Source: Leptoclinus maculatus
Taxonomy: Eukaryota > Chordata > Actinopteri > Perciformes > Stichaeidae
DNA: 64,000 nt
Assembly: GCA_032191485.1 (NCBI GenBank)
Contig: JAVDOI010000069.1
Span: forward strand, 586,001-650,000
Direction of reading: 5' to 3'
Shown: one piece after another, positions 33,421 through 43,305 of the stretch
Layout of the letters: each line of letters opens with the position of its first letter
Numbering within the stretch: position 1 is the stretch's first letter
Translations under genes and position numbers: made by a program
The notes under the pieces: generated by a model
What the model was told of the DNA's origin: nothing
The model's input: the letters and a program-made list of their open reading frames with translations, nothing else
Database searches by the model: none

Positions 33421-35050
33421 CAATCCCGTCGCTCCTTCTGCGGTCCAAAACTAAATAATTTACTGCACAAGACTGCATTTACAAATACCATGAAGGGAAG
33501 AAATAGAATTGAATAACTGATAAGGCCATTTTCAAATCTCCCGATGGTGTATCAGAACTAAGGCCTTGAAATAGATTAGATTCTGAAAGTCTCTGGCTGT
33601 ACAATCGCCCTGAAGGCTTATTGTGGTTTAGGATATACAACACGTCTGTCCTCTTTCTTTGTCTTGACTTTGTTATTAACGTTCCATATGCATGCGATAA
33701 CCTTCCTTCCCATGGACCTATACGGCCAACAACTTCACATCAAGTGCCTCAAACTGTTTGAACATGAAACATCTTTCAGCCAGCTGAACTCTGCTCCTCT
33801 TTAAAGTGAAAAGATGTCAGAGCTCATCTCCGAGCATCCACAGTGTTACAACTAAGCCACCCATAGTGTAAAACAATAAATATCTTTCAAAAGAAAGTCT
33901 TCATAACAGCTTTGCTTTGACCCGATAAACTGTACATTCTGCCTCTCACATCAAAAGTCAAATAATCCATTGTGATACACGAACACCAACTTTGAAACTT
34001 AAAATCTTTACAGTTATAGCACCGCGTCTGATTGTCTAATTCAATACATTTCAATATGCCTCTAAGCACATCTTAAACTGTTCTGTTCATTTGTAAGTAG
34101 AGCTTTAGGATACACACAGAATAGATTAGGTGTAACCTCTGAACGGTCTCTCCAGTTAATGAGAAAACACTACTTCTAAACGCATACATTTGTGTTACTA
34201 GTTTGTTGTCAGCTTCCTGCAGAACGCTTCCTTCTTCAACTGAATAACCTTTTCATCAACAAGGAAGGTAGGTTTCATTCTAAAATCAGATATCGGCCAT
34301 TTCAAAGAGGAGACACTTCCTGTGAAGACATTGACTAATCTAAGAAATGGATATTTTAAAAGGGTATTTGGGAATGCAAGAGTGTGATTGACAGCACCCT
34401 GATGCACTACATTATTTTCAATAAATTATAGATATACAGATGAACTTTGAGTAATGATTTTCTGAATGTCATTAAATGAGGTATGAGATGTCTATAAGAC
34501 ACTGACAGGAAGCTTACATTACTCATCTCAAAGTGCTCTTTCGTATCACCTCTCTAAATTCAGTCTCAATTTCCCCCCCATGTATGAGGGAGGACGGAGG
34601 AAAAACAGAGGTGAGAGTGCCTCACAAACAGAACAGAGACAGAGAGACAAGCAGATGACAACAGTGAGACAGAGAGAAACCAAGTGGGGGCAAATGTACA
34701 GATGGCCAGAGAGTGCCAGACAGACGGAAACACACCGATGCAGACTGAGCACACACACAAGTATATTTCACATGTAGTCTATAGCGTCATCAAGCCTTGT
34801 GCCGTGTGCTGTAGTTTCTCAGTCTTGTACTGCCATCTAGTGGCGAGTTCAAAATAACCATATCAAATATCAGTGTCCTAGGTTCTCGGACACATTTGTT
34901 CTTTATCAGGAGAACTATAATAAAGAACAAGAGACACATTAAGCTAACATTCTTGTAAGATAACAAGGAGAAGATAAGCTGGACATTGCCTTCGCCCCAT
35001 AGTGGTTTGTGATACCTAAGTCACAACTAGAGTTTGTTGGTGCGTTTACT
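33421..35050. other. Non-coding stretch
   Basis: No supported gene. The GACAGAGA-rich patch at 34620-34740 gives spurious ORFs. A segment at about 34800-35050 contains AATAAAGAAC and could be LTR-derived sequence preceding the gag fragment, but no matching second LTR was found. Confidence 0.45.
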
Positions 35051-35093
35051 CGCGTGTCTGTTTTAGAGACAATGGTGAAGCAAATGAAGTCGT

Positions 35094-35366
35094 TTGACTA
35101 ACCCGTCAATATCATCGACAAATGTGCAAATTGATTCAACTGACAAAGAACTAAATGAGTATTGGGAGGTACAGTATCTCTGCAGGTTAAAAATGCGCCT
35201 CGCTCGGCTCCAGTTGGAAAAGGAAGAGCGAGAGCGAGAGCTCCGGAAGGAGTTAGCATTCCGTAAGTTGGAGGCAGATACGGCAGTTAGAATGCGTGAG
35301 TTAGAGCTGCAGTCTGTTTCTGCTCGCACCTCTGCAGATATACGGGGAACATCAGGGCCAATTTTT
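35094..35366 (+). pseudogene. Retroelement gag N-terminal fragment
   Basis: The frame starting at 35094 includes LKMRLARLQLEKEERERELR and KLEADTAVRMRELELQS, a highly charged coiled coil typical of the first part of Gag in fish Ty3/gypsy-type retroelements. Similarity is lost after about 35366 (poly-T), and no capsid or zinc knuckle follows. The true upstream Gag start is interrupted by stops between 35070 and 35094. Confidence 0.55.
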
Positions 35367-35605
35367 TTTTTTGCAAAGCAATTCAAAAGCCAACAAGAAT
35401 TGATTCATCATGTCTTTTACTTTTCACACAAAAATCAAAACGTGCTCTTTAACTATAAAGCAAGAGTACTTTGAATTATCACAGCTGGATTTTAAATAGT
35501 TTTGCTCTGGGTTTATAATGTCTAATACTCACTGCTTCTGCTTGACTCAGCAGTTTGTTTTTTCACTGTTTATAAAGTCAAACCTTAAATAGTTTCTGTA
35601 CTGAG

Positions 35606-35611
35606 TGAGTG

Positions 35612-35650
<39 letters not shown>

Positions 35651-35652
35651 GA
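35606..35652 (+). repeat. (CAGA)n microsatellite
   Basis: Tandem CAGA/GACA repeats, about ten units. Confidence 0.9.
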
Positions 35653-36229
35653 GGAGTGTCTGTGAGTCTGTGTTTATAAACATCACTAATTACAAACACC
35701 TGTGTGCCTGCAGTCTTTAAATGGAGATAAAACTGTGAAACAACTCTCAAACAAATCCTCAAAATTCCCATAACCGTAGCTCCTATTGCTCCAATATTGG
35801 CTCCACCCAGGTGAGGCAAACCAGAGTGTTTGTCAGCCTAAAGAACCCAGCTAAAACCATTAAGAGTAACACAAGTATAAAGTATAAACGAAGAGCACTG
35901 GCCGGACAGAGTTGGATGTAAGTCTATGTTGTATGTGTGTCTAAAGTCTACTATGGTATGTGTATATGTCTCACCATGGTGCACAAAGAGAGGATGAGTG
36001 CCACACGCATCCATACATGCTCTTCAGAACTGACAACTGATACCTACCGTTAGCATTTGTTTCATTTGTTAATGAGTTAATAAAATGCTTTTGTTAGCAG
36101 CCAGCTCGCTTGTCTCCCTTTAGTCTCAGTCTGTGAGCCGGGCTGTGACAGTAGATAAAGGTGTGTAGTTGTCAAAATGTGTGAGTTCCTTATGAATGTT
36201 GGAGGAAAGTGAAGCCGGCAGGAGTCCTT

Positions 36230-36468
36230 TTTCTTTTTCGTCTCTCGCTCTCGACGCAGAGGAAAGAGGTGGGGGCTGAAGCAGTACAGAGCTCTTTTTT
36301 CTTCTCTCTTCACAGGGAGGAGAGAGGAGAGGAGGTCTGAAGGCTGAAGCAGCAGTTTTACATCAGCATTCATGTGTTTGAGAAATGTGACACAACATAA
36401 ATAGATATCACCTGTTTACACCACCCCTAGAACATCATTTAAAACTACTAGTGAAAGATTTGCTTTAA
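36230..36468 (+). repeat. Direct repeat X, copy 1 (flanks the ERV-like block)
   Basis: CTTTTTCGTCTCTCGCTCT, GACGCAGAGGAAA and GGTGGGGGCTGAAGCAGTAC, then CCACCCCTAGAACATCATTT and GTGAAAGATTT: the same blocks recur in the same order at 44872-44995. Copy 1 has an extra ~125 bp (about 36296-36420) and carries a TTAA-element insertion at its end. Confidence 0.75.
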
Positions 36469-36848
36469 CTCTTTAAACCCGAGGCCTTTTTTTTGGCTTC
36501 TGCTCGAAAATACTATACCCATACTCAAAGGGGCCTTACTCTCTAACTACAAGGTCTATTTGAATTTCTATTCATTAATAACACTCAAGGGGGTGAGCTT
36601 TGGTGAGAGGTGTACATATTGTGTATATGTTACTGGTTAATAGCAGATGAAGATGGAACACAGCTCCACTTTGAAAATGTCAGGTTTGTATAGTGAAAAA
36701 GCACTATTATTGATAATACTATATTAAATGAGGCTCCTGAAAGCCTAAAAACCACCCAGCATCATAGCAAACAATGGCAGTAGTCATACACAAAATAATT
36801 GTAGTGAATAGAGTGAAGTAGGCCAGAGCAAGAGACAACCAGGGTTAA
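36465..36848 (+). mobile_element. TTAA-target DNA transposon, internally deleted copy 3
   Basis: Begins TTAACTCTTTAAACCCGAGG and matches the first ~380 bp of the family (compare the reverse complement of 10713-10330), then ends AGGGTTAA at 36848. TTAA flanks both sides (36465-36468, 36845-36848). The body, over 1 kb in copies 1 and 2, is deleted. Confidence 0.7.
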
Positions 36849-36856
36849 GCGACCCC

Positions 36857-37273
36857 ATGTTGAAGTGTACTGTTTTACATACACCTGTCGATATGATGGT
36901 CGACTGTGGGGCGAGGTACTCTACGATGACAAAGACGTTGCCAAATATGACAATGTCCTCTGACACAACAGCAGTATCTGGTTTCTCGGGAAAGACAGAA
37001 CATCTACCATTCACCTCACCTCTCTTGACCCAGGTGGGCACTCAGACATTTCGCCAGCAGTACTTATTCTCACCAGCATGTCCTGTGAACTTAATGGGGC
37101 GAGATATGTTACAGACAATGGGGGCAGTGATCCTGTGTGGTCCTTTGGGATTACAAGTGACATTAAAAGACGGAACAATCCTCCACTGCAATGAACATGT
37201 CATGTATAGCTCAAAGAACATGTTGCTGCAGATTGATCAGCAGCCTCCCTTTTTGAGGCCTGCTACAGCCTGA
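36857..37273 (+). pseudogene. Retroviral-type aspartic protease domain
   Basis: 138 codons. The flap/active-site region reads MMVDCGARYSTM, where retroviral proteases have D-T/S-G: here the middle residue is Cys. The C-terminal LMGRDMLQ matches the conserved G-R-D/N-L-L helix of retropepsins. Protease would process the Gag-Pol polyprotein. The frame ends in TGA at about 37271 before the RT; the native frame may have continued. The ATG used is arbitrary because the upstream part was cut off by the adjacent TTAA element. Confidence 0.65.
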
Positions 37274-37403
37274 AACACCTGAAACGGGAGGCATATTCTC
37301 CCTATTTCAGCTTTGGAAACCATGGATTGCTCAACTTGCACCATATGCTCCTCCAGCTGATCCCCTCCATGTCACCCTGAATTACTTACACGAGCCAGAT
37401 GAC

Positions 37404-38007
37404 TTGTACACAGAGGCTTTTGAATCAGAACTTGCAGCCGGTGTTTGGCACATTGATTCTCCATACTTGTTTGTGGGAAAAGAGGGTGTTGTTGCTGCAG
37501 TTACCTTAACAGATGAACAGTTAAAATGGTACGAATTAACAGATGACAGCTCTCCTCATGTCTCCTTGGCTTTGCATGCCAAACACGAAGACAGGCAATT
37601 AGGCCCTATGACTAAAAGAATGTCTCAGTTGACGGATTGGCAGCCAACTCAGTGTCCTGCCGTCATGTTTTCACCTTCAGATAACAGCTGGAAGATAACA
37701 CATCACACACGTGACACAGTTGTCCTACAACAAACCACATTGGAACGGTTTCATGGTCGCGAGAGAACGAATCATCGTCTCACTGAGGCAATGTTTGCCT
37801 CGCTTCCTGTTTGGTCCACTTCCCCTACGGATGTGGGCCCCTGCACACACTTGTCGGCAGTATGCTCTCAAACCTGAAGCTGAAGCTGGTATTAAAGACA
37901 CAATTGATGGTGTTTTGATTCCATGCCATTCACCGTGGAATACACCAATTCTCCCTGTTCCAAAACCTAACACAGACAAATACAGAATGGTACATGACTT
38001 ACGGTTG
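37404..38007 (+). pseudogene. ERV pol: pro-RT spacer and RT fingers, frameshifted
   Basis: Frame 37404-37877 holds a spacer typical of this ERV group and the start of RT (TSPTDVGPCTHL); from about 37865 the reading continues in another frame with CHSPWNTPILPVPKP and RMVHDLRLI, the RT fingers motif that contacts template and primer. It is cut at 38007-38010 by the Ngaro element; the continuation lies at 43306. Confidence 0.75.
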
Positions 38008-38010
38008 ATT

Positions 38011-38507
38011 CACTAGCAAGGACCACACCACCAACTGAATGCGTTTAACGATTTTATTTATGAGACATGGATGATAGAGGAATCGTTCGTAGATTCCGTC
38101 TAGTCGGTCGGATGGGTTGTGGGGAGCTACGTCGGAGGATTCGCCGTGGCGCCCGGGCTCGACGAACCCCTTAAGGATCCTACGAAAAAGATAGGGATAG
38201 AGGGAGAGGAAAAAGGGGTTGGGAGGGTGGGGTTTGGAAAGCGTAAACGTGACAGGAAGAGTGGTCAGGGAGGTATTTATGAAATACCGGAAGAGGTGTG
38301 TTAGAGGCGTGGTCCTGCTCCCAAAATTACGCTAATTAGCTACAATTCACTAGCAAGGACCACACCACCAACTGAATGCGTTTAACGATTTTATTTATGA
38401 GACATGGATGATAGAGGAATCGTTCGTAGATTCCGTCTAGTCGGTCGGATGGGTTGTGGGGAGCTACGTCGGAGGATTCGCCGTGGCGCCCGGGCTCGAC
38501 GAACCCC
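38011..38507 (-). repeat. Ngaro 3' split repeats B2, A2, B1
   Basis: B2 38011-38170, a 60-bp spacer 38171-38230, A2 38231-38347, B1 38348-38507. B copies begin CACTAGCAAGGACCACACCA; the A copy ends GCTAATTAGCTACAATT. Their combination carries all the information needed to rebuild both ends from a terminally incomplete transcript, the accepted role of split repeats in this group. Confidence 0.9.
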
Positions 38508-38524
38508 CAAAAACTCCAATTATT

Positions 38525-39475
38525 TTAGATGCGATTACGCGGCTTGGAGATCTTTGAGATCTGAGCAGATGTAGCGGTGGTACGCTTGCGAGGACCAGCG
38601 GCCCATGATTTGGATGAGGTGTTCTGGGATGCCATTACGGGAGGCTGAGGTAGCGGCTCCGATTCTAAGGAGTGTCTGGAGTACAAGGTGGGAGAAATGC
38701 CGGACGAGGAGAGAATGTGAGGGAAGTGCTGGTGGAACCAGAATCTGGTAGCTACTTTGCTGGATTCTGAGATGAAGAGTGGATCCGTTGGTGATAGGCT
38801 CTGAGATTTTCGAAATAGCAAGTATGTGGAAAGGGTCTCGAATGGACTCAGTGGTGACTGTATCTTAAAAGTAAAAGACAGGCGTGGGTCGGCCTGATTG
38901 GTTAGTTTTTGTTTGCTTTAAGAAGAATGTCATGGTGTCTTCTGAAAGATAGGAAAAGTCGGATATGCAAGCATGGCGGCGTACATCGAAAGTGAGGGTT
39001 GAAGCAGTAAACTCTGAGCATCTGAGGAAACCAAAAAAGGCCAGGGAGAACATGGCTTCCAAGGTTAAGGCAACATGCGGGTTGCTGTATCTGGAACGGA
39101 TAGTGATGATGCATGCGGACAGTAGGTCAAAGGTGAGGGGGAGGCGACGAGGACCTTGTGTGGGCTCTTTCTTGATAGACCTTTGAGGAGCGAGGCTAAT
39201 TGGGAATGATTTGAGGCAGAGCATGAGTTTCCGGTTAAGAATTTGCACAAGAAGTTTATGCCGCTACGGTAAACTTTGATAGTAGGCGTTTTGATGGCCA
39301 CCATGGAATGAGCGGAGGTGACGAAACATGTCATGGAAACCAGATCGAACGACGAGATGGAGGAACCGGCATCGGATGGGTGTCTGCATGAAGGGCCAAG
39401 CTCTGAACCTCTGAAGTGCAAAACGAGAAAGGGATTCGGCGATAGTATTAGAATGCCCGGGAATATGAGCGGCAC
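38525..39475 (-). pseudogene. Ngaro tyrosine recombinase, frameshifted
   Basis: Three minus-strand frames (39475-39065, 39248-38865, 38821-38525) together span an N-terminal core-binding part (TIKVYRSGINFLCKFLTG), the catalytic box I arginine (FFGFLRCSEFT) and the box II histidine region (LYSRHSL). Just after HSL the frame is lost by one base at about 38665, so the second catalytic arginine, the GRWSS-like motif and the nucleophile tyrosine lie in another frame. Further frame changes are at about 38872 and 39175. This enzyme would integrate the circular element DNA by strand exchange. The family is clear; the protein is inactive as sequenced unless the indels are assembly errors. Confidence 0.75.
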
Positions 39476-39990
39476 GAAGAAGGTAATTGTGTGTGAATGA
39501 ATGCCAGGTTAGACGGCGAATGAACGGCATGATGGATGGCGCGTTGGGGCATCCTTTGTTGATTATGTCAACTGCTGGGAGGTTGTCGGAGTGAATGAGG
39601 ATGGACTTGCGAGACCACTTGTGGCCCCACAGAATGGCTGCGGCTATGTTGGGGTAGATCTCGAAGAGTGCGGAGGAAGTTGCTAGCCAATCTCTCACGA
39701 GCTCAGGGCCATTTTGCTGCGAACCATCTTCCGTTGTAGAAACCCCCAAAACCAACAGAAGGAGCAGCGTCCGTGTACGAATGTGATTTGTGTGCGCGTG
39801 TTAATTTGTCATCGTAGAAAAAGTAATCTCGTTCCAATTGGAGAGAAGGTTCAGCCAGAGACCGCGTTCGGAGCGGCTTGAACTGTCTGGTGAGATGATG
39901 TCCAAGAGAGATGGGACGGATGCGGCTTTGCTAGGAGGTAAAAGATGAATGATCTCCCCTGAGGGACGATGTGTAGGGCGAAGTTAAGGT
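39264..39990 (-). pseudogene. Ngaro RT thumb and RNase H, frameshifted
   Basis: About 40010-39930 encodes LLGHLNFALHIVPQGRSF, a typical end of a DIRS/Ngaro RT. About 39805-39740 encodes TDAAPSVGFGGFYNGRWFAA, the first RNase H strand with its Asp. After a frame change near 39715, ORF 39755-39264 continues with ILIHSDNLPAVDIINKG and the IAESLSRFALQRFR ending. The RT fingers and palm that should precede this are absent. Confidence 0.75.
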
Positions 39991-40139
39991 GGCCCAAGAG
40001 GGAAAGTTTTGCGTAGGTTAGTGGGGACTGGAGAAGGGCGAGATATGAGAGTGTTGATGTGACGAACGGGGGGGGGGGGGGGTAGCGGTTGCTAGAGTGA
40101 AGACCTGCTGCCGTAAATACTGTGGATTATAGCTGTGAG

Positions 40140-40990
40140 CTGGCATCCCGGTGCTGGTAGCTCCAACTAGCATGGGTGGCCATAAATGGTGCGACAGGGA
40201 GGCGTGAAGGTCTGGCATCCCGGTGCCAGGGGTTACGCCAAGCTGTTGGGGTGGCTGAAAGAGGGTGGTGGGGGGTGCTGGCATCCCGTTGCCATAAGGC
40301 CCGGCTAGAGCTAGCTGCTGCGATAGTTGGGAATAGGCAGTGAAGGGCGCTGGCATCCCGGTGCCATGAGCCCCGGCTAGAGCTAGCTGCTGCGATAGTT
40401 GGGAATAGGCAGTGAGGGGCGCTGGCATCCCGGTGCCAAGTTAGCGTAGCGTGTGGTAAGGACGAAGTTTGAGATTTAGAAGGCTGATGCGGTTGAGTTT
40501 TTTCGGTTGGTAGTGAAGCCTCAAACGAGTGATTCCGAGAAATTCAATGGACGTGGATGGTCCCATTGTTGGCCAAGGCAACTTGCTGTGGTTGCTGAAA
40601 GTAAACGGCGGGGGTGTACTGGCGTCACTGCTGGGTTTCCCGGCTAAGGTGACTTGTTGTGGTTGCTGGGAGTAGGAGGCACTGGCATCCCGGTGCCGGG
40701 TGCCTCGGCTAGGGCGGCTGCTGTGGTCGCTTGAAGTAAGTGGCGGGGGGCACTGGCATCCCGGTGCCGGGTGTCTCAGGTAGGCCGACTGCTGTGGTCA
40801 CTTGAAGTAAGTGGCGGGGGCACTGGCATTTCGGTACCAGGTGCCCTGGCATCTCGGTGCCGGGTGCCCTGGCTAGAAAGGGCTGCTGTAGTAGGCGGCG
40901 GACGTTACGGTTCTCCTGCCAGGTTTGGCTGATGTGACTGCTTGGAATGGAGAACTGGGGTCACAGGCATTCCGGTGCCGGGTTCCCGTC
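40140..40990 (-). repeat. ~72-75-bp tandem repeats (GGCATCCCGGTGCC units)
   Basis: GGCATCCCGGTGCC or a close variant recurs about ten times on the plus strand between 40140 and 40985, spaced 60-90 bp, each followed by a CCCGGCTAGAGCTAGCTGCT-like stretch. Another block of the same units is at 42125-42370. Confidence 0.8.
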
Positions 40991-41269
40991 CCACTCGCTG
41001 CTGCCGTGGAGCAGTCGCTAGGGACATGGGAATCTGTATGACCGATGAATGAGCAGGAACAGTTTTCTTGAATGAGTGTTTAAGAGTTTAAACTACGACG
41101 AGTGTTGTAGACAGCTTGGTAGCTATGCTCGTTAAACGTGACTGAATAGACGGTTCTCAATTGTCCGGGGATGACCGCGAATTGCTGCGGACGCCATACG
41201 TTTCTGTATCGTCGTGCCGGCTTAAGTAGCCACACTGCGTAGGTTATATTTATACGTTCATCTATTATG

Positions 41270-41369
41270 TAGCAGCAATGGTACGAATTGAATGAGCGAG
41301 GAACGATTGGAGTCGAGACGAATGGCACGGTAGATTAATGGTTCCATTTCGGTTTGGATGTAGTTAGAT

Positions 41370-41404
<35 letters not shown>

Positions 41405-42120
41405 TTTTTTTTTTTGTGAGTTTATGCACTTTATAGTGCATCGTGGTGCGGCCATGGCATGAATTAAACGAGTGGGGACCTATCGAATCGAAGTCGACTC
41501 GGGAGATGTTTGGATGGCGTTTAGACTTAATACGTTAATGAGCTTCGAGTCGAAATGGCTGCGACGACCTGTTGTATACCATTGTGCGGAGAATTTAAAC
41601 TACGCTTGATGGTATTACTTACTGCGATGGCACTTAACGAATGAGCGAGGACAAATTAAATCGAACGTGAGTCGAGACGTGTCATTTTTGACTCCTTGCA
41701 ATTTAGATTAAAGTTGCAATCTGCCAACGACGTGCTACGAGGAAGTGTCGTATATTATGCTTGGAACATTAGCATGGTGCGTCGATGGGTTTACGTAGTG
41801 CGGCAATGGCACTGATTTAACGAGCGAGGACGGATTGAGATGAACTTGAGTCGAGGCGGATGGCATGGCAGGTTAATAGTGCATTTAAGCGCTCTGCGGG
41901 TGATCCCGTTTTTGGCGTTTTGACTCCGGTGAAATTATGATATGAAGTTGTAATCTGCTAACGACGTGCTACGAGGGAGTGTATATTATGCCCGGAGCGT
42001 TAACATGATGCGTTGATAGTGTTACGTAGTGCGGTGATGGCACTGATTTAACGAGCGAGGACAGATTGAGGTGAATCTGAAATCGAGACGGATGGCATGG
42101 CAGGTTAATAGTGCGTTTAC
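41270..42120. repeat. Degenerate ~175-230-bp repeats inside Ngaro
   Basis: GAGCGAGGACGGATTGAG-like segments followed by GTCGAG..GGATGGCA recur at about 41290, 41468, 41640, 41822 and 42052; the last two are the most alike. A TTTA tract (41370-41405) lies between. Non-coding. Confidence 0.7.
41370..41416 (+). repeat. (TTTA)n microsatellite and poly-T
   Basis: About nine TTTA units followed by a T-run. Confidence 0.9.
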
Positions 42121-43188
42121 ATGCTGCTAACGATGTCCCGGCTAGAGCTAGCTGCTGCGGTAGTTGGGAATAAGCAGTGAGGGGCGCTGGCATCCCGGTG
42201 CCGTGAGCTCCGGCTGGCGCTAGCTGATGCGGTAGTTGAAAATAGGCAGTGAGGGGCCCTGGCATCCCGGTGCCATAAGCCCCGGCTAGAGCTAGCTGCT
42301 GCTGTAGTTGGGGATTGGCAGTGAGGGGCCCTAGCATCCCGGTGCTAGGTGTTCCTGCTAAGGCTAGCTGGAGAGGTAGCTGGTGCTGGACGGCGAGGTG
42401 TGTTGATGTCCTGGTATCAAATTCCCTGGATGCCGCAAGCTGCTGTTGGGAGATCTGTTGGGAGGATGTGAAATGTGGACGCCTATGTGCTGGGTGATTT
42501 GGGTGTACTGTATCTTTAACCGGATTGCTGATGTCTCGACGTGGTTTTGGCGCGATGACGTCATCCGGAAGAGAACCGGTGTTTACCAGACTGTTAGCAC
42601 GGCGGTTGGACATGAGTAAATCTAAAAGTTTAGTTGAAGATCCAGTTGGAGATGGGTGAAGGCTGGATTTCTGGGGAACGCACCGGAGCGTGGTGGCGGA
42701 GCGTCTGGCTGCGTGTGGTGAGCCCGGAATAGCTGGGACGAGGTCGGGAGGCTGCAGTCATTCTCGTGGGTGGAGTCGGCGAACTGCGGCGGCGTTTTTC
42801 GGATTTTGAAAGGACTCGTTCCCTTTTTGCTGATGAAGAATGTGAACTGGAGAGCGTTGGCATTTTGTCGGGTGAACTGTGGTAGTTCTGCAGGTTATGA
42901 AGGGATGAACCGGGCGGGATGAAGACTGGAAGGAACTTTGTGAGTGCTTGCTAGACTCGGTTGCTTTTCTGGTGAGGAAAGCGGTGTCTGGATCATGGAG
43001 ACGCCGTTGGAGTTTTCGGATCTTGTGGAATCCTGGGGACTTCGGAGTGGTTCGTATTGGTCCCCTCTGAAGAGATCGTCGTCGTCGTCGGAAGGGGAAA
43101 GCGCGATGGCATCCATGGTGGAAGCTAGGTAGGTAAGTGAGTTAGTACAGTACTTACATTCGATCTCGTGTTGCCTGCCCTCGATCGT

Positions 43189-43305
43189 GGTTTGGAAAGC
43201 GTAAACGTGACAGGAAGAGTGGTCAGGGAGGTATTTATGAAATACCGGAAGAGGTGTGTTAGAGGCGTGGTCCTGCTCCCGAAATTACGCTAATTAGCTA
43301 CAATT
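43189..43305 (-). repeat. Ngaro 5' repeat A1
   Basis: 117 bp matching 38231-38347 with a single visible mismatch (CCCGAAATT versus CCCAAAATT). It ends ATT at 43303-43305, followed directly by ERV RT sequence. Confidence 0.9.

Larger units (their letters stand above)
40018..43116 (-). pseudogene. Ngaro ORF1 (Gag-like) region with internal repeats
   Basis: ORF1 appears to start at 43116 (MDAIALSPSDDDDDLFRG...), continues in pieces at 42863-42630 (KRERVLSKSEKRRRSS, basic) and 42613-41969, and ends in 40428-40018. From 42360 to 42130 and again 40440-40140 the sequence is built of imperfect ~72-75-bp units encoding GTGMPAPLTAYSQL followed by QQLALAGA. No zinc knuckle is visible. The pieces are interrupted by stops and by about 1 kb of non-coding repeats (41080-42120). 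Likely structural (Gag-like) by position only. Confidence 0.6.
38011..43305 (-). mobile_element. Ngaro-type tyrosine-recombinase retrotransposon (DIRS order)
   Basis: Split direct repeats are the diagnostic feature. Read on the minus strand the order is A1 (43305-43189), ORFs, B1 (38507-38348), A2 (38347-38231), B2 (38170-38011). A1 and A2 are 117 bp with one visible mismatch; B1 and B2 are 160 bp and look identical. Coding parts: Gag-like ORF1 (43116 leftward, broken), an RT thumb remnant, RNase H and tyrosine recombinase. The RT palm is missing, with a G-run at about 40069-40082 near the gap. Ngaro elements replicate through a circular DNA integrated by the recombinase, without target duplication. 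ATT stands at both outer junctions and at the internal A2/B2 junction. Frameshifts in RNase H and recombinase make this copy non-autonomous. Confidence 0.88.
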
